From the NCBI RefSeq assembly GCF_014108865.1, contig NZ_CP053928.1:558001-622000 (forward strand): DNA of 64,000 nucleotides, written 5' to 3'. Position 1 is the stretch's first letter. The number at the start of each line of letters is the position of its first letter. Under the pieces are notes generated by a model. That model made no database searches. It saw nothing but the letters and a program-made list of their open reading frames with translations, and was not told the DNA's origin. The position numbers and the translations under genes are program-made. This DNA comes from Nocardioides sp. WS12 (GTDB lineage: Bacteria; Actinomycetota; Actinomycetes; Propionibacteriales; Nocardioidaceae). Of this stretch, positions 49,549 through 60,500 are shown one piece after another.

Positions 49549-51472
49549 CTCCAGCACCGCGCCGACCGAAGAGGCGAGGTCTGGATCAGCCCAAATCGTG
49601 CTGCGAGATCTTGGAAAGAGCTTCCCCGGCCCGCCCACGGTCGAGGTGCTCCGCGGTGTCGATCTTGAAATTCGCCAAGGCGAATTCGTTGCGATCGTCG
49701 GCCCATCAGGGAGCGGGAAGTCGACGCTACTGAACGTCATCGCCCTTCTGGACATCGCGACCAACGGGTCCTACTGGTTCGAGGGTCGTCCTGCTCCTAT
49801 TGCCGAACGACAACGTGCCAGGTCACGGGCGACCAGCTTTGGGTTCGTCTTTCAAAGCTTCCATCTCATGGCGCGGCGAACGGCACTGGAAAACGTCGAG
49901 ACCGGTCTTCTGTATACGGGAGTTCGCCGGGACGAAAGGCGACAACGGGCTCGAGAGGCATTGGCCGCCGTCGGACTTGAACACCGCATGTTCGCCCGCT
50001 GCGAAACGATGTCAGGAGGAGAACGCCAGCGAGTTGCGATTGCACGAGCCATGATTGGGCGGCCGGCAATCCTGATCGCTGACGAGCCGACAGGCAACTT
50101 GGACTCGGCTGCCAGCGAACAGGTCGTCGCCAACCTGAAGAGCGCGCACGCCGCCGGGACAACGGTGGTCATGGTCACTCACGACGACCACCTCGCCGCA
50201 ACAGTGCCAAGAACTATTCAATTGCGCGACGGCAAGGTCGTCGCCGATCGCTCTCTTGCTGCCCTGCATTCCGGAGACCGCCCTACGACGCATCTGCGGA
50301 CTGGCCACCCCATACCGGGTCGGGCCCGCGTCTTTGACCTCGTACGTGATGCCGTTCGCGGCCAACTCTCACGTCCGGGACGCACGGCTGGTCTGGTTGC
50401 AGCCGTGACTCTCGCCGTGGCGCTAGTAGTCATCACACTGGGCTTGTCAGCCAGTGCCAGAGCACAGGTTGGCTCTACGTTCGACGCACGCCTCAATCGA
50501 TCCGTCTCCGCCACATATCCCAGCGGCACGCTGGCGAGCTTGAGCATCGCGCAAGCCTCGCAGTTCGAAAATGAACTTGAGGACTTGGCCGGCGTCGAGT
50601 CGGCCGGAGTAGTTCTCGAACTTGATACCGGAGTGCTCCGCAACGGGAGTGGTGCAGCCGACAGCATCGTCCAAGCCATTTCACCCTCACTACTGGACGC
50701 TGCAGGAGCCTCGGTTCGCTGGGCGCCGGGCGTGACTTCTCTAACGCCCCGGACAGTTGTGCTCGGCTCAATCTTGGCGGACCAACTTGATCTCGGACCG
50801 CTGAGCTTGGCTCCCGTGGTCATGGTTCGCGGAATCGACTTCCAAGTGGTCGGCATCGTTGACGACGGAGGACGAAACCCACAACTGGCGGGTCGGATCA
50901 GCATGTCCTTCACCGACATTGATGGATTCGGTGAAATCTCTGCAGCACAGATCTTCGTTCGCACCCAGGCCGGTGCCGCCCGACAGGTAGGTGACCAAGC
51001 CAGACTGGTTCTCCTTCCTCAGGCCCCCGAGTCGTTAGAGGTGGAGATCCCGCCAGATCCCGTTGCTCTCCGCGAGGACATTGAGGACAGTGTGAGGAGC
51101 GCGTTGCTCGCTCTGTCAGCGCTAACGGCCCTAATGTCGATTCTAGGAGTCGCGAATGCACTCATGCTGTCGGTCGTGGAGCGCATCGGCGAGATTGGGC
51201 TACGACGGGCGCTCGGCGCAGGGAGGCGGCAGATCCTCATCCTCTCCACATCCGAGGCGGCCACGGTAGGAGTTCTCGGAGGCGTCAGCGGACTGTTCGT
51301 AGGCTGCGCAGCCATCATCGGTGTGACCGTTGTAAGGGGCTGGCAGCCTGTGTTTGATCCCCGACTTGGGATCGTCGCACTTGGATGTGGAGTGTTGGTG
51401 GGGGTTCTTGGCGGTATCCCGGCGGCATTGAAGGCGGCCCGGATCCAACCATCCGATGCACTCCGCCGCTAG
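49532..51472 (+). CDS. MacB-type ABC transporter, ATPase fused to FtsX-like permease
   Basis: The 646-residue product has an N-terminal ATPase of the MacB/LolD class: Walker A VGPSGSGKSTLLNVIA, signature MSGGERQRVAIARAM, Walker B ILIADEPTGNLDS, H-loop TVVMVTHDDH. The membrane part has one helix after the ATPase (TAGLVAAVTLAVALVVITLG), a periplasmic-type core of about 220 residues, and three C-terminal helices (ALLALSALTALMSILGVANA, VGVLGGVSGLFVGCAAIIGV, IVALGCGVLVGVLGGIPAAL). Such proteins act as mechanotransmitting exporters with an adaptor. The gene ends one base before a decayed transposase. Confidence 0.88.
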   Translation: MSLSSSSSTAPTEEARSGSAQIVLRDLGKSFPGPPTVEVLRGVDLEIRQGEFVAIVGPSGSGKSTLLNVIALLDIATNGSYWFEGRPAPIAERQRARSRATSFGFVFQSFHLMARRTALENVETGLLYTGVRRDERRQRAREALAAVGLEHRMFARCETMSGGERQRVAIARAMIGRPAILIADEPTGNLDSAASEQVVANLKSAHAAGTTVVMVTHDDHLAATVPRTIQLRDGKVVADRSLAALHSGDRPTTHLRTGHPIPGRARVFDLVRDAVRGQLSRPGRTAGLVAAVTLAVALVVITLGLSASARAQVGSTFDARLNRSVSATYPSGTLASLSIAQASQFENELEDLAGVESAGVVLELDTGVLRNGSGAADSIVQAISPSLLDAAGASVRWAPGVTSLTPRTVVLGSILADQLDLGPLSLAPVVMVRGIDFQVVGIVDDGGRNPQLAGRISMSFTDIDGFGEISAAQIFVRTQAGAARQVGDQARLVLLPQAPESLEVEIPPDPVALREDIEDSVRSALLALSALTALMSILGVANALMLSVVERIGEIGLRRALGAGRRQILILSTSEAATVGVLGGVSGLFVGCAAIIGVTVVRGWQPVFDPRLGIVALGCGVLVGVLGGIPAALKAARIQPSDALRR

Positions 51473-51665
51473 TTGGGATGCCGGGCGCGTTGGTCAACCG
51501 GTTGAGCGGTGGCTTGCGCCTAGACGGAGTGGACTCGGTGTCGACTGTAGAAGACGGAGCCAGTCCGGGAGGGCTGCGCGGCGCTCGGCCTGTGCACTGT
51601 AGAACCCGGACGTATGCCCAGCCACACCTTGAGGTGCGGTGGAATCTCTCGATCTGCATTGGTCC
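51473..51665 (-). pseudogene. decayed IS481-type transposase C-terminal fragment
   Basis: On the minus strand one frame gives MQIERFHRTSRCGWAYVRV, another AERRAALPDWLR, and the last PPLNRLTNAPGIP. These correspond in order to the end of IS481/IS3-type transposases (the catalytic Glu region, the AALPDWL segment, and the RLTN tail), broken by at least two frameshifts. It abuts the exporter operon on the right. Confidence 0.75.
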
Positions 51666-52138
51666 GCGAGCGGTGAGGTAAGGGCTGGGGTTGGCCTGAC
51701 CAACGGTGGCGTCAGCGAAGGTGCTGCCGACGGGGTGGAGGTGGCCTAGTGGCGAGCAGCATTAGCAAGGCGAAGAAGCGACGCGAACGAGTACCCGAGC
51801 ATCTGACTTCTCATCGGCGTTGAAGGCACTGCGGGTCATCGAAGCAGGCGCACCGTTGGGATCATGCTTGTGATGCCGGCTGGGCCCACCAGAAGTACCT
51901 CGCGGCGGTCCTCGATCGTGAAGTTGCGCCTGTAGCGCAGCGGTTGCCCGGCTGCGGATCAGTGCAGCGGTGCCGCAGCGGGACCAGCCTGGGAGACCGG
52001 AGCGATGCGATCGGGAGCGGGTCATCCTGCAGGCGCCATCGCATAAGGCGCGGACTCGAGCGTCATTGGAGGTAGTAAGACCACCCAGCCCGCATTTATC
52101 AAAACGGCTGAACTTGGCAGAGTCCACTGCCGTAGACA
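51666..52138. other. intergenic region without supported gene
   Basis: Frames are short or Arg/Ser-rich and give no family match. Given the transposase fragment at its left edge it may be further decayed mobile DNA, but no clear transposase segment could be read. Confidence 0.35.
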
Positions 52139-52732
52139 CTACGGCAGGGGACGCCGCCACTCTTGCCGCTTGCCGTCGGGGGTGGTTCGCCACGAGACCA
52201 CGAGCTCAGGTGTGCCGGTCTGCATTGACCCGATCGCGAGGAACTCGACGGCCTCGCCCATCCGTATGGTCTTCGGTGTCTCAGGGCCGTCGAACCTCAC
52301 GGCGTTGTCGGAATGCAGCTCAACGTTGTAGGCCGTGGCCCGGCCGAGGTTCTTGAGAATGTGTCGGCGGCCGCTCGTCTTGTCGACCGTCCAGTGCACC
52401 ACGGGTGGGCTCGGTTCGCCGCTTGGCATCGGACCAGCCCAGGGGCCGCTCCCTCGGGTCTCGTACCCAGGCCCCGGTCGTGAGCCTCCCCGGCTCCATT
52501 GCCGTTGATCAAGCTTCTCCTGGCGAGACATGGACTCGGCCCACTGGTTGGCCATCGTCTCGAGGGCAGCAGCCGATCGCTCCGCTGCAGCAGCGGACTT
52601 TGAGGCGGCGGTGTCGGCTTCGGCGGTTCGCTTGGCGCTACGCCGGGCGGCAACCTCGCCCCTCATGGTCGTTGCGACCGAGAGGCAGAGTGCTCCCAGT
52701 GCGATGAGATTCGCAGTGGTCTCGGGTTCCAT
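52139..52732 (-). CDS. membrane-anchored hypothetical protein
   Basis: The 197-residue product (MEPETTANLIALGALCLSVA) has an N-terminal membrane helix, then a long Ala/Glu/Lys-rich coiled-coil segment (RRSAKRTAEADTAASKSAAA, SAAALETMANQWAES). A C-terminal beta domain follows (VVHWTVDKTSGRRHIL, KNLGRATAYNVELHSDN, ELVVSWRTTPDG). Similar short proteins are common in actinobacteria without known role. It lies 56 bases after, and co-directional with, the transglycosylase-like gene. Confidence 0.65.
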   Translation of the reverse strand: MEPETTANLIALGALCLSVATTMRGEVAARRSAKRTAEADTAASKSAAAAERSAAALETMANQWAESMSRQEKLDQRQWSRGGSRPGPGYETRGSGPWAGPMPSGEPSPPVVHWTVDKTSGRRHILKNLGRATAYNVELHSDNAVRFDGPETPKTIRMGEAVEFLAIGSMQTGTPELVVSWRTTPDGKRQEWRRPLP

Positions 52733-52788
52733 CTGGTCAGTTGTACCTCGCAAGTCAGTTGTTGAACGCGATGTCAGTTCTCCTGATG

Positions 52789-53982
52789 TCAGTCTGGGGT
52801 ACTGCAAGGGCTCGCAGTTGGAGTTGCGGTCGTATTGCCCGATGGACTGCCGATGGACGGGCTCGGGGTCTCTGCCGGCACAGCCGCGGTCGGCATGGCA
52901 GCGCTCGGAGTCGCCGACTCAGAAGGCCCTGTCTCTGCGTCGGTGGGACTGGCCGACTTTGTCGAGGCGGTGGGTTCATCGCATTGTCGCGGAGGTAGCG
53001 AGGGCAAGTCGGTTGGTGCAGGTGTGGGCTCGGCGGTGAACGGGCTCATCAACCAAGAGTCGGAGAATGGTTGCCAATGGTGGTGCGTTGTGGCCTGTCC
53101 GGTTCGCTCGGGATTGGTGTTGACGTTGATGGGCACGGCGCTCGGATGGTTCGAGGCGCCGTTCAGCTCTGCGTGTCGTTGGTAGGCCGCGTTGGCTTGG
53201 GCGACAAGTTCAACGAACCCCGGATGAGGGTTGAGCCGCTCAATCGCGTTGGTGCGCTGTGACGGATCCTTGAGGTTGGTGCCAAAACTGCAGAGAAGAA
53301 TCGCTGTTGCCAATGCGGCATCGTCGATGTCCTGGGCGTTCCGGACGCCGTCATTGTCGGCGTCGACGGTAACCATGCTCCAGAGTGTCGGTGCCAGATG
53401 CATGGGTCCCACGACTCGATCGTTGATCAGGTCGCCGTCGAGTACGCCGCCGTCGCTGTCTGCGACCAACCGGGAGCCCCTGTCGACCAGCGCCGGACCG
53501 ATGATCCTCGGCCTCGCCTGTCCAGCGCCATTGAGACGGGTCAGCCATCGTCGACCGTGATTGCTGACGACAACGCCGATCGCGGCGACTGTCGTCCACT
53601 CAACGTCGCAGTCAGCGTCGGCCTCCGCCATGATCGCCTCCGATCGTTGGTAGGCGGCGAGTGCGGGACCGGGGATCACCGGTGAGTCCTGAATACGAGC
53701 AACGTGTCGAGAGGCACGCCTCTCGACCGGGAAGCTCACCGCGCTCTGGAGAACCTCAATGGGCACTGCGGCGGGCAATTCGACTGGTGCAGGGCTCGAT
53801 GCGGACGGTGGATCCGAAGGTGGTGTTGACGCCTCCGATCCTCCGCCGGTAAGCGCCACGGAACTGGCCGCAATTGCAGTGGCGGTGAGTGCAAACGAAC
53901 CGACGAGAGCGAACGCAACCGATCGCCCGACGACGATTGTTCGTGCATGCGTACGGCGATGCCGCTCCCCAGCGTCGCCCAT
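52789..53982 (-). CDS. lytic-transglycosylase-like secreted protein lacking the catalytic Glu
   Basis: The 397-residue product has an N-terminal signal/anchor (AFALVGSFALTATAIAASS), a Pro-rich spacer, and a MltB/SLT-like domain at about residues 120-270: CDVEWTTVAAIGVVVSNHGR, DRVVGPMHLAPTLW, DADNDGVRNAQDIDDAALAT. In active relatives the first motif reads IGxVES-x-HGR; here Val139 stands where the catalytic Glu is expected, and GPMQF has become GPMHL. It is therefore probably a peptidoglycan-binding pseudoenzyme. A long Pro/Thr/Ser tail follows. It is in a minus-strand group divergent from the giant RHS gene. Confidence 0.75.
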   Translation of the reverse strand: MGDAGERHRRTHARTIVVGRSVAFALVGSFALTATAIAASSVALTGGGSEASTPPSDPPSASSPAPVELPAAVPIEVLQSAVSFPVERRASRHVARIQDSPVIPGPALAAYQRSEAIMAEADADCDVEWTTVAAIGVVVSNHGRRWLTRLNGAGQARPRIIGPALVDRGSRLVADSDGGVLDGDLINDRVVGPMHLAPTLWSMVTVDADNDGVRNAQDIDDAALATAILLCSFGTNLKDPSQRTNAIERLNPHPGFVELVAQANAAYQRHAELNGASNHPSAVPINVNTNPERTGQATTHHHWQPFSDSWLMSPFTAEPTPAPTDLPSLPPRQCDEPTASTKSASPTDAETGPSESATPSAAMPTAAVPAETPSPSIGSPSGNTTATPTASPCSTPD

Positions 53983-54041
53983 CGCTCGCTCCTTCGGATC
54001 CTGCTAGATCGTTTCTGACAGCGGCGCCGGCGCCAGTTGCC

Positions 54042-54359
54042 TTAGACGCAGGCGGCCAGCTCGTCGGCCAGTGCGGTCAGCACCTTCGCGTCTTCTTTGG
54101 TCCGTGCGACTGGTTGTCGGCCCGCGCGGACGTCGTCGAGTGCGCTGTCTGAAAGGTCTGATTCCAGATATGCCTCAGCGCGGCATCGCGCCTGGTCCTC
54201 GGTGACGGGCACCGCCAATGGGTTGGTCGATCCCGTGTATTGATCGGCCACCTTCGCGACGTCAGCTGGATCTGCTCCTGAGCAGCCTGCGAGCACAAGC
54301 AGGGTGAATCCGAAGAGGCCCGCTGCTACGAGATGCCGGTGATGCTGACGTGGATTCAC
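54042..54359 (-). CDS. small lipoprotein
   Basis: The 105-residue product starts at GTG (MNPRQHHRHLVAAGLFGFTL) with a lipobox LAGC (Cys at about residue 26). The remaining part is helical with two Cys (QARCRAEAYLESDLSDSALD, ALADELAACV), a pattern that resembles short actinobacterial lipoproteins with a paired-Cys helical hairpin. It is divergent from the RHS gene and upstream of the transglycosylase-like gene. Confidence 0.65.
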   Translation of the reverse strand: MNPRQHHRHLVAAGLFGFTLLVLAGCSGADPADVAKVADQYTGSTNPLAVPVTEDQARCRAEAYLESDLSDSALDDVRAGRQPVARTKEDAKVLTALADELAACV

Positions 54360-54411
54360 GGCTACTCCCTCGAGATCTGGCCGGGTAACGCCATCGTTGG
54401 CACCGAGACGC

Positions 54412-54436
54412 GAAATGTCAACAGCGTCGACATTTC
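54412..54436. promoter_or_regulatory. inverted repeat in the divergent lipoprotein/RHS promoter region
   Basis: GAAATGTC (54412-54419) and GACATTTC (54429-54436) form 8-bp arms with 9 bases between. A TTGACC -35-like box follows at 54442-54447. The site lies between the two divergent genes and is a plausible operator for the RHS gene. Confidence 0.45.
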
Positions 54437-54537
54437 CAGTATTGACCCTAGACAGATCTAGTTATTTAGAGACATGGTGTTCGGACTCGATCTCGGCGCA
54501 CGCCACACAAAGTCGGGTCTTTGGTTCGGAGGCGGGC

Positions 54538-57500
54538 ATGTTCTCTGGTATCGCTGGGTCACTTCGCAACGCCGGCAAGCGTCGACGGACCAAGTCACGG
54601 GGCATGGCGCTCGCCGCCTTCATTGCCCTCGCCCTCCTCGCTTCGGTGGTCGCGGTCGTCGCCGTGACCAGCGAACGCAAGGACCCTTACGTTCCGTTCG
54701 ACATCGCCGGGAAGCGCGTCGACACTGCAGTCGATCCGCTCGACCCCATGACCCGACCAAAGGGAGCCAAGGGCGTCGAGCTGGACGAACCGAAACCTCC
54801 TAAGGAGACGACGCCCGAAAAGCCGGCTGTCAAGCCCAAGAAGGAATGCGACAAGGATTCCGGCGCGGACAAGTTGGCACCCGTCAGCGGACTTCCGGAC
54901 CTCACTGCCGCGGGAGGCAAAGGCGACGAGGTCTGCGCGTACGCCGAGACGTCGCAATCCGATGACCTGGTTAACGCAGAGCCCCTGACGGTGGCCGAGG
55001 GGACCACCGCCGTCCCCGCTCCGAAGCCAGCTCCCGAAGAGGTCGACCCATCCGAGGACCCGTCCGGGAGCCCGTCAACCGACCCGTCCGGCAATCCGCC
55101 CACCGACGTCCCGGTACCGAGCGACGATGAAAGCGGCCCGCCCGCAGATGGGCCCTCGGAAGGAACTTCGGAGGAGTCCGAGGACGATTCGGACGGGTTG
55201 TCGGGTGAAGGAGCGGCTCCTCGCGCCAAGCCGGCAATGTCGACGGTGCGATCCGCACCGGTGCCAGCCGCCATCGACCTCTCGCAGGGCGCTCTTGCGC
55301 CGGCAGGCGAGTACTTGGCGCCGAACTGGATCCATGCGTTGCCGGCCACCAGTCCGAGTAAGCGGCGATCCATGTCGATGGTCTACGACGTCAAGCGCAA
55401 CCAATACGTGCTCTTTGGAGGTCGAACTGGCGCGACGACGTTTAGCAATGAGACCTGGCTGTGGAACGGGGTCAACTGGACGAAGGCAACCCCGACGACC
55501 AGCCCCAGTGCGCGATCGCGGGCGGCCATGGCCTGGGATCCCGTCCTTGAACGCGTTGTGATGTTCGGTGGGCAGACCTCCTCCGGTGCCGACGTGAGTG
55601 ACGAGGTGTGGACGTGGAATGGCACAACCTGGGCGTTGCAGAGCCCCACGGGCACTAAGCCGATTGCCCGTGCCGGGGCGACGATGGCCTATGACAACTC
55701 TCGCGCCGGGATGATCGTCTTCGGCGGTGTCAACGCGCTCGGCGCCTACAGCGACACGTGGATGTTGAAGAACAACGCATGGACGAGGATTCAGGCAAGC
55801 AGTGCCCCCGGTGCGCCTCCGGGACGCTACGACTCGGGCATGGCTTACTCGGCATCGACGGGCGAAATGATCCTGTTCGGTGGCGGCACCGGAACCTGTT
55901 CCCCGACCTGCGCGGTGCTGTCCGACACGTGGACTCTCCAGTCCGGCGCTTCCACTTGGACACATGAGGCTCCTGGGCACAATCCGCCCGCTCGAGGAGG
56001 TCAAGGGATGGCGTACGACGCCTCTTTGGGAGTCAACTCCTCGAATCCTGGGGCTGTCGTCATGTTCGGAGGCATCGACTACACCCCGACCTCGCTGTTC
56101 CGCAATGACACGTGGGCGTGGACGGGCAACGACTGGGCGCAAGCCGTTGGTAGCGCGTCCCCATCGGGCCGAGCAGCGATGGCGATGGCGGCCGACAATG
56201 ACGGACACATGGTGCTCTTCGGGGGACAGGACGACTGGGACAATTTCAGTGAGACTTGGACCTACGACACGAACGTGCCGATCCTCGGTATTGAAGCTGA
56301 ACTCGGGACCGACGAGGAACGCGAAGACGACACCCTTTGGGTGGGGGACTCGATCCGGGTCAGGGTGACCGCAGCCAATCCCGGACAAGCAATAACTGCC
56401 TCCGACCAGATATCGATCACCTCTGCACTGCAGAGCACCCTGCTCGCAGCAGGGACCCAGATCAAGTGGGGCACAGCTGAGGTGTCGGGATGCCAAGGCG
56501 GCTTGGCCGCGCTGTGCGGTGGTGTCCAGGATCTGACGGCCACGATCGCAAACATCGGAATCCCGGCGGGCGGCACAACTGTGGGCGAGTTCATCGCCAG
56601 TGTCGCTGGTTCGCAGAAAGGCTGCGAACTCATCGATATCCCAGCAGTCGCTTCGTCGCTACTCGGCGCGACCGCAGAGGTCTCCACCCAAGTCACGGTG
56701 TGCGGTGGGGGGCTCGGCCTGGAGGATTGGTGGACATTCGACACCACCGATCTAGATGGTGGCGGGTCCGCGAGTGTGAACGTTGCCAACGGCAACCTCG
56801 TCGTCAAGCAGTACGACACGGATCCGGTGCAGATGCCTGGTCGCCTCGCCATGGGACTCGGTCGCGTCTACAACTCTCAGGACCACATGTCAGGTGGAGG
56901 TCCGATTGGTGCCGGTTGGCAGTTCGATATCGGAGACACAGGCGAGACAGCCGGAGGGTTCGGACTCTTCGGCCTGAGCCTGCCCAATCTGCAGACCGTC
57001 CTCCAACCATTGTCGATGCCGTACGTCGATCGTGACGGCACCAGGCATGTCTTCAAGCTCCGGTCCCTTGGAGCGTCCGTGGGCGGACTGAGCTTGCCTA
57101 TCGACCTGAACAGCCCCGACGCCGGCCCGATCCTCGATCTGTTGAACCCCGCAACGCTCCCGTTCACCCTCACGTCGATCGAGGAGGGGCTGATCTACGG
57201 CAAACTCTGCATCGATCAGGCCTACACCGGTCCTCCGGGATCGAACATGTTCCTGTTCCGCTACATCGGCACGGGCGCCAGCGGTTGTGCGGCTGCGACT
57301 GAAGAGAACAAGCTCCTGTCGATCGGCTGGTCCCTGGTTCGCCCCGACCGTGTGCGCTACGACTTCGACCTGCTCGGGAACCTCGTTAGGGTCACCGACC
57401 CGGCTGGCGAGCAACTCACCTACACGCCCGGCGTCCAGTACGGACCGACCGAGATCCGGTCCTCGTCCTGCGCTTCCGGAGCGGCCTGCCCGAAGATCAC

Positions 57501-60500
57501 CATCAACTACAACGCAGGTGGTGCGGGGAGCAATCGGCACGTCAAGGTCACCGACACCGCCGGACGAGTCACGTCCTACATTGTCTCCCCGAGTCTGACG
57601 CTCCCGCTGCTCTTGCAGGTGTGGGAGCCTGGCAACCCGCTCTCGAGCGACGACCGCGCGGTACCCACCGCGGCCTACACGTACGCGACAGCAAACAACC
57701 CTTGCTCAGTCGGCGGACCGGTAACAGCAGGTCAGTTGTGCTCCGTGACGAACGCAAACGGCGAGAAAACCACGTTCTCCTACGTCGAGGCGCCCATGGG
57801 ACCCGACCGCATCGAAATGGTCAAGGATCGCCGTGCGAACGCCAGCGACGGCCTTACGAGCGGACTGGCAACGAAGTACACCTGGTCTGATCCCGTCGGA
57901 GATCAGAACGCCGGCATCTACCTGGCAACCGCCGACATGGCAGCACCCAACACGCTCACCTCCTGCGGCACGTCGTGCCACCGCATCAGGTACAGCAACA
58001 TCGACCGATGGGGCCGCGTCGGACAGATCGCTGAAGGAACAACGGGTGGCACCGACAACCTCGGCATCTACTCCTCCCAAGCCGGCTACCTGTGGGACGG
58101 CATGGGCGACTCCGGAGGCGTCGCGTCCTGTGCACAACCGACCCTCGCAATGAACCACAACCTGTGTCAGGTCATTCGCCGTGCTGTGCCCTCCAGCGCT
58201 GCGTTCACTCCCGGCGCCGTCGGGACCGGGACTGTCTCAGGTACGCCCGTACACGATCAAGCAGTCGACTATCTGTACGGCGACTTCGGTCAACGACTCC
58301 GCCAACGCGTCCTCCTCGACGCCAGCCAGGCTTGGACGGACGCCAACTCCGCCATCACCACCTGGGGCAGCCACGAGCAATACTTTGACGCGAACAAGAA
58401 CCAGCGGTTCTTCAACAACCATGTCCGCGGAAACGGAGTCGTCAAGGCGACGGCAGCCGGCGGCACCTACCGCCAGTCGGTCATGCAGGACGCCCCCCTG
58501 TCGTACTGGCGACTCAACGAGCCGTCCGGCACGGCCATGGCCAGCGAAACCGGCACCAACAACGGCGTCTACGGCTCGACCGCAGCGCTCGGCCAGCCCG
58601 GGGTCGTCCACGGAAACACGGCCCTCGGCGAATCCACCTCGGCCTGGAGCGCCTCCGTCTATCCACTCACCGGCTTCGCCCAAGGCACGACAGCCACGGA
58701 TTCCGACTTCACCGTCGAGACCTGGATGAAGACGGCTAGCACCGGACTCGAGTACGCCCTGCAATGGGGGAGCGGCACGGCCTACGCCACCGTCGGACGA
58801 CTCAACGGCGGCCTGCCATTTGTTGGTCTGTACTCTGACTCGGCCACCAACAAGGGTGCAGTCGTCTACTCGACCACATCGGTCTCGGACAACGAGTGGC
58901 ACCACGTCGTGTACCGCTACACCGGATCCGGCAACGCTGCCGGCATCGAGATCTGGATCGACGGCCAACAGGCGCCCACAACCGTTTACTCGAACACCCT
59001 CGCTGGCGCATTCGCTGGTGCTAGCCCGATCGGGTTCTTCGGCGCATCGTCCGGGACATCGAGCCTCGACGAGCTCGCGATTTACAACACCGCTCTTGCC
59101 CCTTCCCGCATCCAGGCACACCACACGGCTGCCCGCGGCGCGACCCGGATCAAGGCCGACACCCTCTACGCGGTCGTCGACGAGGTCCAGGAGCTCTCCC
59201 CGCGAGGCAACGCCGCCGCCAACAGCAACGCTTGGGGTGAGTACCTGACCAGCATCCGGCGCGATATTCCCGCCGACGGTGTTCTGGCTTCAACCAACAA
59301 GACGGCTGGCGACTCTGTCTGTGGCTCAGCGCCCAGAGGCAACACCGGATTGGTGTGTGAGGTCGATACCCCCGCCGCTGCCGGCGTCGCGAGGGGCGTG
59401 TGCACGTCACCGACCAGCAACCTGCCCGCCGGAAGCACGCTCGCTCCGACACCTTCGGGTTCGTATGCGTCGACGTGCACCACCTACGAGTACAACAATC
59501 GCGGGCAGCGCAGCCTGATGCGCAGTCCGAAAGCCAACTCCGGCTCCTCGACCGGCGACCTGAAGCCGGGCACCGAATACCGCTACTATCCAGTTGTCAC
59601 AACCTGTTCGGGTGATGACCGTAAAGCGTGTGACCTGTCCGGCTCCGTATCGGCCGGGGGCTGGCTCAAGGCCGTCATCGACCCCGCGGGGGAGAAGGTC
59701 GTCTATGCCTACGACGCAGCTGGGAACATCGCTCGTACTTGGGACCGTAACGCCAGCCACGGCAAGGAACTAACCGCGGGTTGGGCTGATGCCAATGCAC
59801 CACCCTCGAACGCGTTCACCGACACCGTCTCCGCCAACCCCATTACCTCTGACGCCATCAGCGTCTCCAACACCGCGTTGATCGCCATCAGCCCTGACGG
59901 CACCGTCACTGGCGCTGGAACCAACGCTTCCGGTGAGCTCGGCGACAGCACGACCACACCGCATTCCACCGCCGTCCGTGCTGACCCGATGACTAACGTC
60001 GTCCAGGTCGCGCAGTCCTCCACGGGCGCCTTCTCCGGCTGTGCGTTCACCCTCTACCTCACCGGCAGCGGAAAGGTCTGGGCCGCGGGACAGGGGACCT
60101 CACGCCCCTACCCGGCGAGCGGACTCCCGGACAACATCATCTCGGTTGCCGCAGGTGGCTGCCACGGGCTCGCGCTCGACGCTGACGGCGGCCTTTGGGC
60201 ATGGGGAACGAACAATGCCGGACAAATCGGCAACGGCACCACCGCCGCCGTCTACACGCCGGTCAAGGTGCTCGAGAAAGTCTCGACCATGGCAGCGGGC
60301 TACACGCACACCCTCGCTGTCACCACCGACGGCAAGACCTGGGCCTGGGGTGCCAACAACGCCGGCCAGCTCGGACTCGGCGACACCAGCAACCGCACGA
60401 CGCCTACCCAGGCCGCTGCCCTCGACAACGCCGGCATCCGTCAACTTTCCGGCGGATTCGCATCCTCCTATGCGGTCGGTCGCGATGGCACGGTCTGGGC

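Noticed and set aside
51762..52193. Minus-strand frame of 143 codons next to the IS481-type fragment, considered as more transposase
   Set aside because: No segment could be aligned to IS481-type helix-turn-helix or DDE motifs, and it overlaps the end of the membrane-anchored gene.
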